A DNA stretch of 64,000 bases from Gigaspora rosea (GCA_003550325.1 QKWP01000594.1:153182-217181), one strand, 5' to 3'. Shown: positions 11,112 to 23,085, counted from the stretch's first letter. Program-made: numbers and translations. Notes: a model not told the origin generated them from the letters alone.

Positions 11112-11275
11112 TTACTCTCTCTTTCTCTTTCTCTCTTTTTTTCTCTTTCCCTCTTCTCTCACTTTCTCTCTCTCTCTTTTTCTTTCTCCCTCACTCTCTC
11201 TCACTCTTTTTCACTCTTTCTTACTCTTTCTTACTCTTATTTTCTTTTCTCATTCTCTTTCTCATACTTATACTT
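11112..11275 (+). repeat. Pyrimidine-rich (CTCTTT)n tract inside the hAT element
   Basis: About 160 bases almost purely C and T on the plus strand (CTCTCTTTCTCTTTCTCTCT and similar). The overlapping Ser/Leu/Phe-rich open frames are by-products of this tract. Such mirror-like polypyrimidine runs can form triplex DNA; no function is implied. Confidence 0.85.
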
Positions 11276-11487
11276 TTATACTTTTAGCTATTTTTTAATT
11301 TTTATTTTTAATTAATATTTTAAAAAAATTATTAATAAAAAATATAATTTATTTAACAACCTATATAAACAAAGCTAAATTATTCATAATAATAAGATTA
11401 TAACTTTATATGTTTATTTTTTAAAAAAATCAATATTTGAGGTTTTTATATATTGTTGGAGATGTTATTGGCTTGGCTCAACTTATA

Positions 11488-11662
11488 CAGTCAAACCCCG
11501 CAATAGTCACGTGCCAAAATCGGACTTTCTATGTGCCTATTGCGAGATTGTGACTAATGCGAGCTAAAATTTATATATAGAATATATAAATAAATAGAAA
11601 AATTAAAGTGACTATAGCGAGATTGTGACTAATGCGAATGTGACTATTGCGGGGTTACACTG
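11488..11662. mobile_element. Tc1/mariner (pogo/Fot1-like) MITE, 175 bp, nested in the hAT element
   Basis: TIRs: CAGTCAAACCCCGCAATAGT and, inverted, CAGTGTAACCCCGCAATAGT. TA duplicated at 11486-11487 and 11663-11664. An internal direct repeat GCGAGATTGTGACTAATGCG occurs twice. It is non-coding and its G+C-rich ends contrast with the host element. CAGT(C/G) plus a TA target suits the pogo/Fot1 branch; that assignment is inference. Confidence 0.8.
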
Positions 11663-12225
11663 TATATTAAGTTTTTAAATAAGCTATTAACATCTCTCAA
11701 ATGTTTAAATAAATAAGTAATATAATATACTATTCATTTTTACTATAGTGAATTTATAGGTTCAAAAATTTCTCACTATAAAATTTTAAAATATAACACT
11801 AAAGTTTAAAACTATAATAACTAAAGATTTGTTAAGTAATTTTCTTATAAAAATTATTATCATAGTGAGTTTAGCTCTCTAAAATTTATAATATTATATG
11901 TATACATAATAAGGGCAATATTGCACCAAACTAGAATGAAAAAACCAATAAAATTTATTATCTAAAATTTTAAAAACAACTAAATTGTTCTCTATTTCAA
12001 CTAACTAACAAATAAATATTTATGAGCTTAATTATTTAAAACTGCTATATTAATAAAAATGATTTTTTATTATTTTATATATTTACATAAAGAACATATT
12101 TTTCAAACTTAATGTTCTCATAAAAATTTAATAGAGAACATCTTAAATTTTGTAAATGTTCTCAGATTGAAAGTGATGTTCTTATGAGAACAAGAGAACA
12201 TAAGATTTCCAATACTGGGTAGAAC

Positions 12226-12345
12226 TGGAAATAGTTCAGGATATTATAGCTAATATAGTATTATAGTTAGATTTGGGTGTTAGAATTGTATATAGCATAA
12301 TAGTTAGATTTTGGATACAGTATAGTAGTAGATTCTAGTTAGATT
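12226..12345. repeat. Minisatellite remainder after the hAT element
   Basis: Continues the unit seen at 10395-10994 (ATAGTTAGATTTGG, TATAGCATAATAGTTAGATT). This confirms that the array predates the hAT insertion. Confidence 0.65.
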
Positions 12346-12479
12346 TAGTAGCGATTATTTGTATATTTTTTTTTGAATAAAAATTGAATTTTCTACATTT
12401 TGTTTTTTTAAAAAATTTTAATTTTTTTATTTTATTTCTTTGACAGTTTTGTCAGTACTTAAATACAAATTGTTCAACT

Positions 12480-13997
12480 AATTAAGCTACTTCTAGTAAA
12501 TACTACTTTGCAATTACAAGCCTAGCATCATCTGGCTACCTTAAGAGGTGCCCAGATATAACCTGTCGCACTAAGTTACGTATAACCCAGAATTTTATAT
12601 TGACTATCTTACAAACAAACCAAAATGCATAATGCTATTTACAATTCTGTCTTCTACTTCTTGACAAAACAATCTCTCAACTGCTTCTTTTCTTCTTTAA
12701 TACTAATTGTTCTTAACACCAATATTTGCTAAAATATCTTTTCCTACAATGGAACAATTAACTTTTTCCAGAGAAACACATTTTTTATATATTTTATGTT
12801 TGTCTTTCATTAAGATTCCATTGTTTTTCTCCTACTAATTTACTTTCTTACATCATCTTTGCCATATTTCTTCATAAAAACACTTCTCAATGATTCGAAA
12901 ATAAAAATCTACACAAAGATAAACATCTTTTCTGCCAATCACAGCTTTTTCTAACTTATCCACTACATCATTGACAAGCAATCCTCTAATATGGCTCTTC
13001 CGCTAGCTTTGTCTCACTTCACTTGTAGGACCAAAAATAATCTTCTTGAAATCAGGTTTGGATAATAAAGCCTTATTCATATCATCAAGCTTTTTTTATG
13101 CACCTTCACTAGCAACCTCCTCTATCATCTCCTAATACTACTTGTATATTTTACATACTGCTAAGTGATCAAGCGTCTCATCCTCTTCCAGACAAACTTC
13201 TGGTTTTCTTTCTTAAATATAGTTAGAACTGGCACTTCATTGCTCAAACATTTGAGCCTAAATGGTATTCTGCGACTTGCTTCAAGTGACTTGCACTTTA
13301 TTCTTGTACTTTGTTTATTCTGTTTCCAAAACTTTAACTAATTATGCTTTGGCTCATTATCTTCCTCAAAGGACTGTATTGCACTTGAGCTTCTCTATTC
13401 TGCTCTGAGTCTCATATTCAAAACTAACTTTATTAACTTTCTTATAGGTTCTTTTACTGGTATCTTTTTCTAATAAATCTTGTATAGATATCTGCAATTA
13501 CCTTTTAGTTTTAAATCTGAAGTCTTTTTAACAATTCCTTCTTTTGCTAACTTATCAGCTTTTTCATTCCACAAAACCATGCTACGTGCTTTAACTTTAA
13601 CGAACTCCAAAATGATGCTTTTCAACTTGCACAGATCTTTAATTTTGGATACTAGCTTGTAATTCTTTTTCTTATTCTAACTTTTAGCATTATCTAATCT
13701 GGTCATACATCCTAAACTTGCAATTGTAGCAGCACTATCTAATTTGATTACTATTCTACTATTACTCACAGATACTAAAACTACTATTAATACTGCAACC
13801 AATTCCACCTTGGTCAACGATAGCCACTTTACAAACTTCACCTTTTCTTCTACTATACTAGTATTACTCTTTCTGTCAGCCAACACCCAACTTGCACCTA
13901 TTATAGTAACACCATCTCTTTTTATTAACAATCCATATATATAAAAATAGTAAAAAATTTTGTTCAAAATCTTTGTGCGTAAAAATTCACATAACAA
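12480..13997 (-). pseudogene. Decayed LINE 3' region (RNase H and zinc-knuckle tail)
   Basis: Reading minus, 13997-13677 keeps an RNase H-like core (GASWVLADRK; the catalytic Glu context in KVELVAVL; the TDSA block drifted to LDSAATI). Further on, 13660-13490 reads KVKARSMVLWNEKADKLAKE, the usual C-terminal H/D block with His changed to Arg. Near 13230 comes LKCLSNEVPVLTIFKKE, like the region before the C-terminal zinc knuckle of RNase H LINEs. Several stops and frameshifts separate the pieces. RT and endonuclease are absent, so the copy is strongly 5' truncated. It belongs to a different LINE family from the 32.7-kb copy (ASWVL versus GIGWAQ). Confidence 0.75.
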
Positions 13998-14040
13998 ATT
14001 TGAAATAATTACTATCTAAAATTAACTATTTAATTCTAAT

Positions 14041-14207
14041 ATATCAGGGTAAAACTGCGCAGCTAGCTAGTAAAACCCGCTTTGATTATAAGATTTGGGT
14101 GAAATCCGCATTAGCATAGTGTGTTTTATATGTTAATGCGGATTTCACTCTCATGTGATCTGCATAGCAGATTTTACTAGCTAGCTGCATGGGTTTCACC
14201 CTGTTAT
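14041..14207. mobile_element. MITE, 167 bp, 8-bp TSD ATTCTAAT
   Basis: TIRs: ATATCAGGGTAAAACTGCG and, inverted, ATAACAGGGTGAAACCCATG; both arms continue to CAGCTAGCTAGTAAAA. An inner stem GTGAAATCCGCATTA / TAATGCGGATTTCAC makes it almost a full hairpin. ATTCTAAT occurs at 14033-14040 and 14208-14215. The right copy abuts a CTAAT-rich array, so the duplication is likely but not certain. Confidence 0.7.
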
Positions 14208-14215
14208 ATTCTAAT

Positions 14216-14360
14216 TCTAGCTCTAATATACTAAACTAACACTAACTCTAATGTACTAAACTATTCTAACTCTAATATACTAAACTAACACTAACTATAA
14301 TAAACTAAACTAACCCTAACTCTAATGAACTAAACTAACCCTAACCTAATACCAATTTTA
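14216..14360. repeat. 25-bp tandem array with telomere-like CCCTAA
   Basis: Five or so units of the type CTAATATACTAAACTAACAC then TAACT, drifting to units ending in AACCCTAACC. The last two units carry CCCTAA, the complement of the TTAGGG telomere repeat. Probably an expanded degenerate telomere-like string, not a telomere. Confidence 0.7.
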
Positions 14361-14514
14361 TCTAACCCAACACTAATCCTAAAACTATAACTACATAATA
14401 TATAATATAACTATAGTATGGCAATAATAAGCTTCTTTACTTGATTTAATAATCTAAATACCAATATACAAATAAGTAATCAATTTGTTTAATTATAAAT
14501 AAATCGAATATGAA

Positions 14515-14761
14515 ATCTTTGCTAGGAAAATCACTCTTTGGGATTTTCTGATCAGGCTAATTCAAAAACGCTTAGACCATAATGCCAGTTTTTATTCATA
14601 TGTAAAACTCTTCATTACTTTACTGATTCAGCAGTCTATTTAATAAACTATTGAATAAATAAAAAAAGTAAAAGGTAATTTATATATGAAAAAGAACGGT
14701 CTAAGCTTTTTTGAATTAGCTTAATTGAAAAACTCTGAAGAGTGATTTTCCTAGCAAAGAT
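14515..14761. mobile_element. TIR element, ~247 bp
   Basis: Arms of ~63 bp: ATCTTTGCTAGGAAAATCAC at both ends (inverted on the right), followed by GCTAATTCAAAAA and GCTTAGACC. No obvious target-site duplication. AT-rich centre, non-coding. Confidence 0.7.
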
Positions 14762-15079
14762 CCTGTATATTACTTACCATTAGGAATTTCACAATTAATG
14801 GGTTGACTAGGTTGACTTACTGAAGTACATATATATAAACATACTAAAACTACAATTTAAAATCCAATTGGTCAGCCTAGTTAACTTGCTCGAATCTTTT
14901 AAGATTATCCCAGCCCAAGATATTTTCATCAGTTCATATTACTAATATTGTACGTTGAAATAGGAAAAAAATAAATATTGTATCTGCATTTACTATATTG
15001 GCCGATTCAGATATTTTTACAATTAATAATATTATAATTTTTAAAAATAAAAATAAATGCTATTACCTAATTTAGAAGT

Positions 15080-15660
15080 TTTGAAAGATTCAAAAGTCGA
15101 CTTGTATAAATACTTTAGCAGTTAGTCAATTTTGAGGTTCGGTGTCTAAGCATCTATTTATCAGATTCAAAAGTAATTGAAGAATTTTGTATCTAATTTT
15201 AGGTCTGGGACCTTTACAAATCTTTAATGCAAGACTGAAATCTTATAGAAAATCATGATATGGAGATATCTAGTAAAAGCTTCAGACATAATTACTTCAA
15301 AAGAATAAATATCTGATTTTTGAGTATATTCCTTACTAGTTATATAGTAGTACTTCTGGAGCAATATAGGGAAGTATACCAAAAAGTTGAATCTTGCTTA
15401 AATAAACCAAAATCATTAATGAAAAAACTAAACATATTTTGATAAACTATATTGCTAGAATGAAAACCTTTGTGCACTAAATCAGCTTTATAAATTGTAT
15501 TAAGCCCTCTAGCTATGTAATATAAGTTAGCTACTTTAGAAGCCCAATTTATTCACCATATTTACTTACTATCTAACAATTTTTAAAGATTTCCCTGTTT
15601 TGCATACTCCATAACCATCCTGTAGTTACTATTTTTGGGTTCGTGGTTATTTTATAAATC
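15080..15660 (-). pseudogene. Decayed protein kinase (TKL-like) fragment
   Basis: In shifting minus-strand frames, from 15640 downward: YRMVMEYAKQGNLKRLL, ASKVANLYYIARGLNTIYKA then DLVHKGFHSSNI (the HRD block with Asp missing), INDFGLFKQDS (DFG kept), GILPYIAPEVLL (APE region), YTQKSDIYSFEVIM and LALKICKGPRPK. The order is right for a kinase C-lobe of the type common in Rhizophagus, but frames change and stops interrupt, so it is dead. The N-lobe lysine region is not recognisable. It differs from the pseudokinase at 4.8-7.8 kb, which is intact. Confidence 0.75.
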
Positions 15661-15835
15661 ACAATTGCAGAAATGTTCTAGATTTTTTATTTAAAGCAGT
15701 TCTTAGGAATGTTTTGTGGTCTGGTTTAATATAATTAAAGTTGAGTTAGTTTAAATTGCTCAATTACAGAAAACAAGCTTTTAATACTTAAAATTATTTT
15801 TAATTAATTAATTAATTGATTATTGGAAATTGCTA

Positions 15836-16172
15836 ATTTACACCACAGGTGATTATCACCTGTAGTCAATTTACCAATTAAAATTCAGGATCAGGTGTAA
15901 CATGTAGATCAATTTTGTGTAACAAAAACAAAAATTTTTTAAAAAATTGCTAAAATTGCTTCTAATCTAAAATTTTGTCTATGAAACTACTTTTTTTTAT
16001 ACAAAAAAAAATTCCTCGCTAAATTTTACTATATATAAAGCCCACTCTAATCTCTAACCTTTACCCTTACCCTAATATTAAAGAGATTTAATTTTTATTT
16101 AATAAAAGTTGTTTGTTTTGTTTATTTTTTTATGCATTGTAGATCACAGGTGATAATCACCTGTGGTGATTA
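15836..16172. mobile_element. TIR element with self-complementary ends
   Basis: Each end carries CACAGGTGATTATCACCTGT, itself a palindrome. The outer bases TTTACACCACAGG (left) and the inverted ATCACCACAGG (right) add to the match. The ~290-bp centre is AT-rich and includes a short TAACCTTTACCCTTACCCTA patch. Non-coding. Confidence 0.65.
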
Positions 16173-17050
16173 TTAGTTATTTTCTTAATTATTTATTTTT
16201 TTTATTTGGGTTTAATTTTTTTTTTGTTTTTATAAATTTTTTGAGATTCATTTTTATTCACATTTATTTATTTATTTATTTTTTAATTTTTTACTTTATT
16301 ATTATTATTATTATTTTAGCTTTTTTTTATTAATTGATAAATGGATAGTGGTTCTAAAATGACAAATGCTATTTCATGATTTATGAATAATACATGCCAA
16401 TTGAGAATCAATATAAATTTCGAAATATTTTAATAATAAAGAGTTTGAGAATTAAAATTCGTAAATTATTTTTGATAAAACAAAAGACATATTTATTATT
16501 TAATTAAAGTTAGAATAATATACTTATTTATATACTTATTATTATAAATTATTTTATTGTTAATCAACACTGCTTCTAATATTGTTTTATTATTACTGTA
16601 TAATAAAAAAATTTTACTTATTTTATCAAATGGGAGTTTCTAAACACTCCTATTTCATTTTTCAATTTCAATCTTTGATACACAAATAAGATTTTTTAAA
16701 CTCTTATTTTTTTCAAAATACACCTAGATCTCTTTGTCTAGCCACTAATAACATCTGATAAATATATAAATTAGAATAGAATATACAATCTTCATGCATA
16801 AATCATTTTTTTATATTAACAATATAGAGTTACTTTATTTGATTATGCATTATATAAATATCTTTCCAGATATAACCATTATCCTTTTATTTGAATAGGA
16901 TATAAAACTATTTATTTTCTGATTGGTCAATAGTATAATAGATGTTTATGCTTTAATATATCAGATAATAGATTTTTATTAAAAATTTTTTTTAATGTTA
17001 CTTTAAATATTTCGTAATTTATTTATTTATTTTATTTATTTGTTTTTTTT
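16173..17050. other. AT-rich stretch holding a dispersed repeat (16560-16720)
   Basis: Mostly poly-T/AT low complexity. 16612-16716 (GGGAGTTTCTAAACACTCCT, TTTGATACACAAATAAGATT) matches, inverted, 54847-54962 inside the 2.4-kb hAT element. 16565-16590 (CTGCTTCTAATATTG) matches, inverted, ~55800-55820. No gene. Confidence 0.55.
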
Positions 17051-17054
17051 TGTT

Positions 17055-17225
17055 GTTTTTTCTCTGGATATGTTTATAGCTGGATGATAGTTGGGTAGAT
17101 AATAGGTAAAAATGGATCTTTTATGAATGGAAGGGTGGGGTGGATGGATCTTTTATAGATAAAAAAAGGTCTTTTACAAGTGGAAGAGTAGAGTGATGAA
17201 CGTTTTTAGATGGATAGGATATACA
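17055..17225. repeat. G-rich degenerate minisatellite
   Basis: About four drifting copies of a ~35-bp unit with ATGGATCTTTTATAGAT and GGAAGGGTGGGGTGGATGG. Strand-asymmetric (few C). Non-coding. Confidence 0.55.
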
Positions 17226-17230
17226 CATAT

Positions 17231-19280
17231 ATGCAATAGCAGAAATTTACAGTTATTCCTTACTATAGAAATAACCAGAAATTTTACTTTTTATGCCCAC
17301 CATTAATTATGTGCTAGAGATGTGATTGCTATCTATTTAAGAAAATCTAATTTTGTAAATAAACTAAATATGTGAGACAAAATTTGGGCATATATACAGT
17401 ATTTTAATACGAATATATATATATTTAATTAGCAGGCCAGTTTCAGAGTTTTAGTACAGTTTCAGCATATTGGCATAGTTTTGGGTCTTTAGGCAAGTTT
17501 TAGCTAAAAAAATTATGCCTAAAACTGGTAATATCAATTTCGGTTTCGGTCAATCTGAAACTATATAGTTTCGGGCAGCATCATTAGTACCTGTTAGAAA
17601 TTTTAAACTCACCTATTTAAAAAAACCCAAACTGGGTTACAACTCAGGTAACCTGGATAACCTATTGATCTGGTTGAATCAGTTGACTCAGTTTATCACA
17701 ATAATCACAATAAAAAAAATATATACAAAAAATGTTTGGAATGAAGTCAATTCTTAAATACTAGTACAATATTGTACAATATTTATACTAAAAGTAAAAA
17801 AAATTTTGGATTAACAATATTAGATATAACATTGTATATGCTCAGAAAATCAACTCTATTCTGACCTTTTTTTTTAAATAAAAACATAATAACTTCAGAA
17901 AAGTTGCTGATAAAATTTTTATACAAGCATCTGATTAGTTTGGCAACTATGTATTTATTTCATAAGCAGAACTTTGTCTGATTGGCTGATACAAATCAAT
18001 TGTCTAGTTAACTTATTTATATAGTTTAGAGTACTTTTAAAAAATATAATATTATACAAGTAACTACTCTTAACAAATATCGCTTCTAGCTTTGAAGAGG
18101 TACTAAAAATCTAATTTCACAAATAATTTATAATAATTTCTAATTTAAGAGAAGTTAGCTTAGTAATGAATTTTTGAACTAAGCAAAGAAAAAAACCTGT
18201 TCTAAATTTAAACTACTAAATAGAACCAATTTTTAATAGAAATAACTATTTTTCTTTTTTAAGATTAAAAATTATAATTTGGATTTTTAGAAAAAACAAG
18301 GTTGTTAATAAAGAGGTTTAATAATATATAGAATAGGCTTTAAGTTAGATTAGTTCTTGAAGTATATTAAGATTTGTTAAAGATCTTGGTTTATATATAG
18401 TGAAATATAGAGTGTTTAAGCTTGTTAAAGTAATAATTACTTTATTATATTTTCTTTATATAATATATTTATAGCATAATGTATATATTTTTTGATTTAT
18501 GCATTTTCTTTCTATGTATAAGTCTTTCATTTCCTTGTAGTTTTTTGTTAATAGTTAATGTCAATATTGTAATAAAACTATGAATATGATTGGCCAGTAA
18601 TCATGTGTAGATCTATAAAAATTAATTGATTAGACAAGCTTCTGTATTTATGGGTAGCTAATTTAGGTAACCTGAGTAGCAATATTATGATCTGGTTAAT
18701 ACTTCTTATACAGATCATCCAGATAGCACTTATAAAGGTACAATCTCTAAATACATGAACTTGTAGAAAAACTAATCACATGAGGAAACAGTAATATATA
18801 TATATAACAATAATAATAAAACAGATAATAATTTTTTTTTTAAAAAAAAAGCAAACAGCATACTAATAGGCAAATATTTTTTTAAAAAAATAATAAAAAT
18901 AAATAAATAAACAATATAAAAAAAACAAACAAACTACAAAAGGTCATATAAGGAGACCAATAAAATACATAGCACAGTTCAAATCATCTAGGACAATAAC
19001 AGTACATGCAAATCATACTTATAGTTGGTCAAGCTAATGATTAATGCATTTCCTCCTAAAAGTAATCTACTCTAACAAGAAGAAAGAACAATAATAGCAT
19101 AGTTAGACCCAGCACAGTTTAATATGACAACTCAAATATTTGACATGTGAGCACCTGAACAATGCATTTGTTGGATACTTGAAAAACAGCTTCAAAAACG
19201 GGTTCAGGTTTAATTTTGCAGACAAGTGTATAATAACAATACAAAAGAACTTAAAATCTGTTAATATAGAACTAGAATAA
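17231..19280. other. Gene-free AT-rich region with two relics of GGTAACC-type repeats
   Basis: No coding signal in 2 kb. 17600-17690 (GGGTTACAACTCAGGTAACC) and 18650-18730 (GTAGCTAATTTAGGTAACCT) look like degraded relatives of the GGGTAACCCGG-rich hAT element at 30691-31390. The rest is low-complexity. Confidence 0.45.
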
Positions 19281-19284
19281 AAAA

Positions 19285-19650
19285 TTATATAAGGTTATAT
19301 AAAGTTGATTTTTTATTTTGCATTACTTACTCTTCAATTTTTTTAATTTTTTCATATATATATATTCCAATTGTGCAATTGTTTGATTTTTGACATCTAT
19401 TTTTTTCTACTATTGTCATCAGTGCTAATGTCATCTAATGAAGGCCTTAATTTACCATAATTGTCTAATAGGACTGACAGGAAAAGTATTACTGCCAGCC
19501 CAATTTTTTGATTCCTTGTTGTGCTAAATGTAAAATTATTCTTGTATAATCTTAAATATGAACTTTATTCTATTTGTAGTAAATTAAAAAAAAAATCTAT
19601 TCCTGAATATTGAAATCCATATAATGCAAAATGAAAAATCAATTTTGTAC
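19285..19650. repeat. Probable inverted-repeat element, short arms
   Basis: AAAGTTGATTTTTTATTTTG then CATTA at 19298-19324 pairs with TAATGCAAAATGAAAAATCA at 19621-19640. Arms ~27 bp and spacer ~300 bp. No clear duplication. The string GGTTATATAAAGTTGATTTT also resembles the target of the LINE at 57.2 kb. Confidence 0.45.
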
Positions 19651-19654
19651 AGCC

Positions 19655-19815
19655 TAAGTAGAATAAATTTGAACTACTAACAGAATACTATTCACAAGAA
19701 ATACCCAAAATACTTATTCTTATTTGATCACACTATGACAAGATCCTATAAGAACCTGGATTGAATTAACCATGCCCTTTGGTTTAATTAAATAGTAGTG
19801 TTGTTAGCGGTTTTT
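19655..19815. repeat. Dispersed repeat, second copy near 31870-32165
   Basis: ACTATTCACAAGAAATACCC and GGTTTAATTAAATAGTAGTG here correspond to ACTATCCACAAGAAATCCAA and GGTTTGATTAGATAGTGGTA at 31880-32165, where a TTGGACATATGTCC palindrome and ~70 extra bases interrupt the match. Function unknown. Confidence 0.5.
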
Positions 19816-20517
19816 AGTAGTATACCCAATACCTACTACTCTCACAACATGCATCATGCAATTATAGATAAGCCATTATAGTTTATATTAATAATAATAA
19901 AAAGGTGAATTTGTATATATTAGAATTTCTATCATGAATTACTATAAAAATTTTGTTACAAACTTACTTGGTATATAAAATGTTTTAAGTTTGAGTATTA
20001 TTGTGCTTCCATCAAGAATTACTGTAAAAATCTTATACAAAACTTTGCTTGTTATTTTAATAATCACAATATATAGTTAGAGTTAAGTTAGTTTGTATTA
20101 AAATTATTATAGTATCTATTATGATTTACTATTATAAACCTTACTATTCTGGTGATACACAGTATATAAGTTACTAATACATGTTATTAATTTGTCCATA
20201 TCTCAATCTGGGTTTAAAGATACAAAGTATGCATGATGAATGGAAGTTGATTTTTTAAATCTCAAAAATACAAAGTGCACATAACTCTTAAAATCAATTT
20301 TTTGAAAAAACTAAATATAAATGAATGACAGCTGATTATTAATTTATAGATAGATCAATTATAAATTATGACAAATATATTATAATATTTAATATGCAAT
20401 TATTATATGGCTCAATGATTAAAGATTTAAATATTATTATCATAACTTAAAATTTTCACAGTCAGATTATAGTTTTTGAACAAAATTAGCAAAGTGCCAA
20501 AAATATTCGGTTCAGCT
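19816..20517. other. Intergenic, no gene seen
   Basis: AT-rich, with several weak ATTACTGTAAAAATTTTGTTA-like strings (about 19938 and 20018). Nothing supported. Confidence 0.4.
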
Positions 20518-20853
20518 CACTTCACCAATGCTCGTTTTATAGACATAACATTTCACCTACAACAATTCACCGACATGTTATTTTGCTGACATTTATTTTT
20601 CATTTCACTGACAGTTTATTTCAACAAAACTCATTTCACTGACAAAATAATTCTGGTCATTGTTATTAGGGTCTGGCTAGAATTAGGGTTAGGGTCAGGC
20701 TAGAATTAGGGTCTATAAAATGAGCTTCAGTAAAATAAATTGTTGGTGAAATAAACTTGTTGGTAAAATAATTGTCAGTAAAATAAACATGTTAGTAAAT
20801 TTTTGTCATTAAAATGTTATATCTACGAAATGAGCGTCGGTGAAGTAATACGT
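20518..20853. mobile_element. TIR element of the TTCACTGACA family, copy 1
   Basis: Arms: ACTTCACCAATGCTCGTTTT and, inverted, ACTTCACCGACGCTCATTTC, followed by GACATAACATTTCA-type sequence. Each arm is built of repeated TTTCACTGACA / TCAGTAAAATAAA words. The loop holds AGGGTTAGGG. A second copy lies at 50878-51155. Confidence 0.7.
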
Positions 20854-21076
20854 ATTTAAAACATTTTATTAGCATTGATCTGATAACAATTGAAAACTAT
20901 CAAACATTGATTATGTAACTCTTTTATTAAGAGTACAAGAACTTAATGTATTACAATAAAAGTACTTTATTACTACTCAATATAAGATTTCATTCAAAAT
21001 CAGATCACGCATCTATTAATTAACAGTACTAAACAGAAAAGGTATTCTATACTATTAGTCAATTACAATAAATAAA

Positions 21077-21653
21077 TGTCGCGGATGATCGTGAAATTGG
21101 ATTATCGTGAAATCCACGTGATCTTTGTATCATCGGATTTCCTAAAATTTCCGTAAATCGTGTAAACAATCGATCTAATTGATCTACATTACGTAATCAA
21201 AACAATCGAATGCTATAACCGGGGGTCCAATATATGCCTATATGTCTGCATTCTTAATACTGTATCTATATATAAAAGACCTTCGAACTGTATCAAAAAG
21301 GCGACCCTAACCCTAAACACGAGGCAAAAATTTTTTTTGTTAGTAATTTTATAGACTCTAACCTTAAACACGAAGCAAAATTTTTTTTTTAGTTAGTGGT
21401 TTTATAGACTCTTTTTTGCCTCGTGGTTAGGGTTAGGGTTAGGTCGCCTTTTTGATACAGTTAGAAGGTCCTTTATATATAGATATCAAGAATGCGATTT
21501 ATGCAGCATATAGACATACCGACCAGTTATAGCATTCGATTGATTACATAGTATAGATCGATTAGATCGATTGTTTACATGATTTTCAGAAATTTTAGGA
21601 TACGGAGATCACGTGGATTTCACGATAATCCAATTTTACGATCATCTGTGACA
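21077..21653. mobile_element. Long-arm fold-back MITE (GTCGSGGATGAT family), 577 bp
   Basis: Arms of ~260 bp are nearly perfect. The left TGTCGCGGATGATCGTGAAA pairs with the inverted right end TGTCACAGATGATCGTAAAA, and the match continues through ATCCACGTGATC, AATCGATCTAAT and AAAAAGGCGACC. The loop contains CCCTAACCCTAA on the left and GGTTAGGGTTAGGG on the right. ATAAA flanks both ends. A diverged relative lies at 46708-46934. The minus and plus open frames inside are arm by-products. Confidence 0.8.
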
Positions 21654-22311
21654 ATAAATATCATTTTTGACAACACAATTTACGAATATATTTTTTTACA
21701 CCATTGTTCAATATATATAACACATGCATGTGTTGGTGTTGTTATTCCATGCTGTCATAACTACTATAACCCTGTCTGAATTAGAAAAATAAAAATTATT
21801 ACTCCTACTAAAAAAGGTTTTTTTAAAAAACAGAATAAGTGATATCAAAAAAGTTGAAGGAAGCTATCCCTATACACATTTCAAGTTACACAAGAAATGT
21901 GATTGTACTAGTACAGTGCAAAACACCTAAAGGCAGAAGTCACATGACTTGTCTCATTTTCAAAATTTAGGGGATAGTCTGCAGTTGAAGAGTATAAATT
22001 TCATAATAAAAATCAGCAGAGATTTACTAATTGTCTTATATAGAAATGGAATCCCATATGATTCCTGTACTATAAAAAAACATATGAATTTCTGTTTTTG
22101 TTTATTATAAGATCTTCAATTTTTTACCCATTTAAAGGGGAACGGTAGGTGGACTATCCCTTAAAAATCAAATTTAATGTTTTTTGAAATCCTGCATTTT
22201 GATTGGTTAAAATTAATTGAATTAATTTTTAAAATTAATTTTAAAATATTTTAAAATTAACTAATAAGCAGTGAGCCAAAACACGTGACTTGTACCATTT
22301 TGAGAACTATC
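21654..22311. other. Intergenic; weak repeat ends only
   Basis: GAAGCTATCCCTA (21861) and GGGATAGTC / GACTATCCC (21971, 22154) suggest fragments of an older element. No coding signal. Confidence 0.35.
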
Positions 22312-22974
22312 ACAGTAGCAAACTTACGTTTTTGATACTCCTGTACTTGCTTTTTTGATACTCTTAAGACTGTTTGAAGTTAATTTTTCAGTTAACATCA
22401 CCCCCCTCTCCCCTAATGGCCCCGCGGCCCTCCTGGTAAAATGAACATATGAAAAAAATAAAAAATAAAATATTATCATTATTTAGAAATCAAATTCAAT
22501 ATATAAATTCAATTTATTACTTTGTGCATGAGATAATACTAGTATATATTAAGTATTTATGAAGTGGCTGGCGTACGTTCATAGCACTATAAATGAAGAG
22601 TCTAAAGCGGAGCAGAATCATATGACATCTAACCAATCAAATTAGGAATTTGATGATCTTTGGCGAAGCAAACAAGAATGAGGAATGAAAACCTTGAAAA
22701 ATACAAAAACAATAGTTTAAACCTACCTTAGTGTGTTAATTAAAAATGTAGGAAGGCAACTTTGCTTATATATTACTACCTAAACCTATCTAAAGCCATT
22801 TGAAGCTAATTTTTCAGTTAACGTATAAAAAAATAAAAATTAAAAAATAAAAATACACATAATAACGAAATAATGCGATGGGTGTGTTTTGAAGTTTGGT
22901 CTAAATTATGATAATTCAGACTGAAATTCGAAATAACTCTCTGTGCGTTATTTCGTAGTTATACGGCAAATAAA

Positions 22975-23085
22975 AATAAAATAATAATTTAAAATAAAAA
23001 AATAATTTAAAATAAAAAAATAATTTAAAATAAAAAAATAATTTAAAATAAAAAAATAATTTAAAATAAAGTAAAATACAATAAA
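22975..23085. repeat. 18-bp AT tandem array
   Basis: Five to six copies of a unit close to ATAATTTAAAATAAAAAA. Simple repeat inside the Harbinger-type complex. Confidence 0.85.

Larger units (their letters stand above)
11003..12217. mobile_element. Non-autonomous hAT-type element, 1215 bp, 8-bp TSD
   Basis: Ends: CAGTGTTGGAAATAT and, inverted, CAGTATTGGAAATCTTATG. Flanking 8-mers GGTTGAAC (10995-11002) and GGTAGAAC (12218-12225) differ by one base and fit a hAT duplication. The subterminal regions are dense in the motif GTTCTC (ATGTTCTCATGAGAACAT and similar) in both orientations, as expected of transposase binding sites. It splits the minisatellite and carries a pyrimidine tract and a younger Tc1/mariner-type MITE. 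No transposase remains. Confidence 0.82.

Noticed and set aside
10993-11315. Two Ser/Phe/Leu-rich membrane-like proteins
   Set aside because: By-products of a polypyrimidine tract inside the hAT element; both frames look alike.
13480-13944. Two plus-strand frames of 60-66 codons
   Set aside because: Antisense to the recognisable RNase H of the decayed LINE on the minus strand.
14216-14360. Internal telomere or chromosome-end relic
   Set aside because: Only some units of a 25-bp array contain CCCTAA; no run of the pure hexamer.
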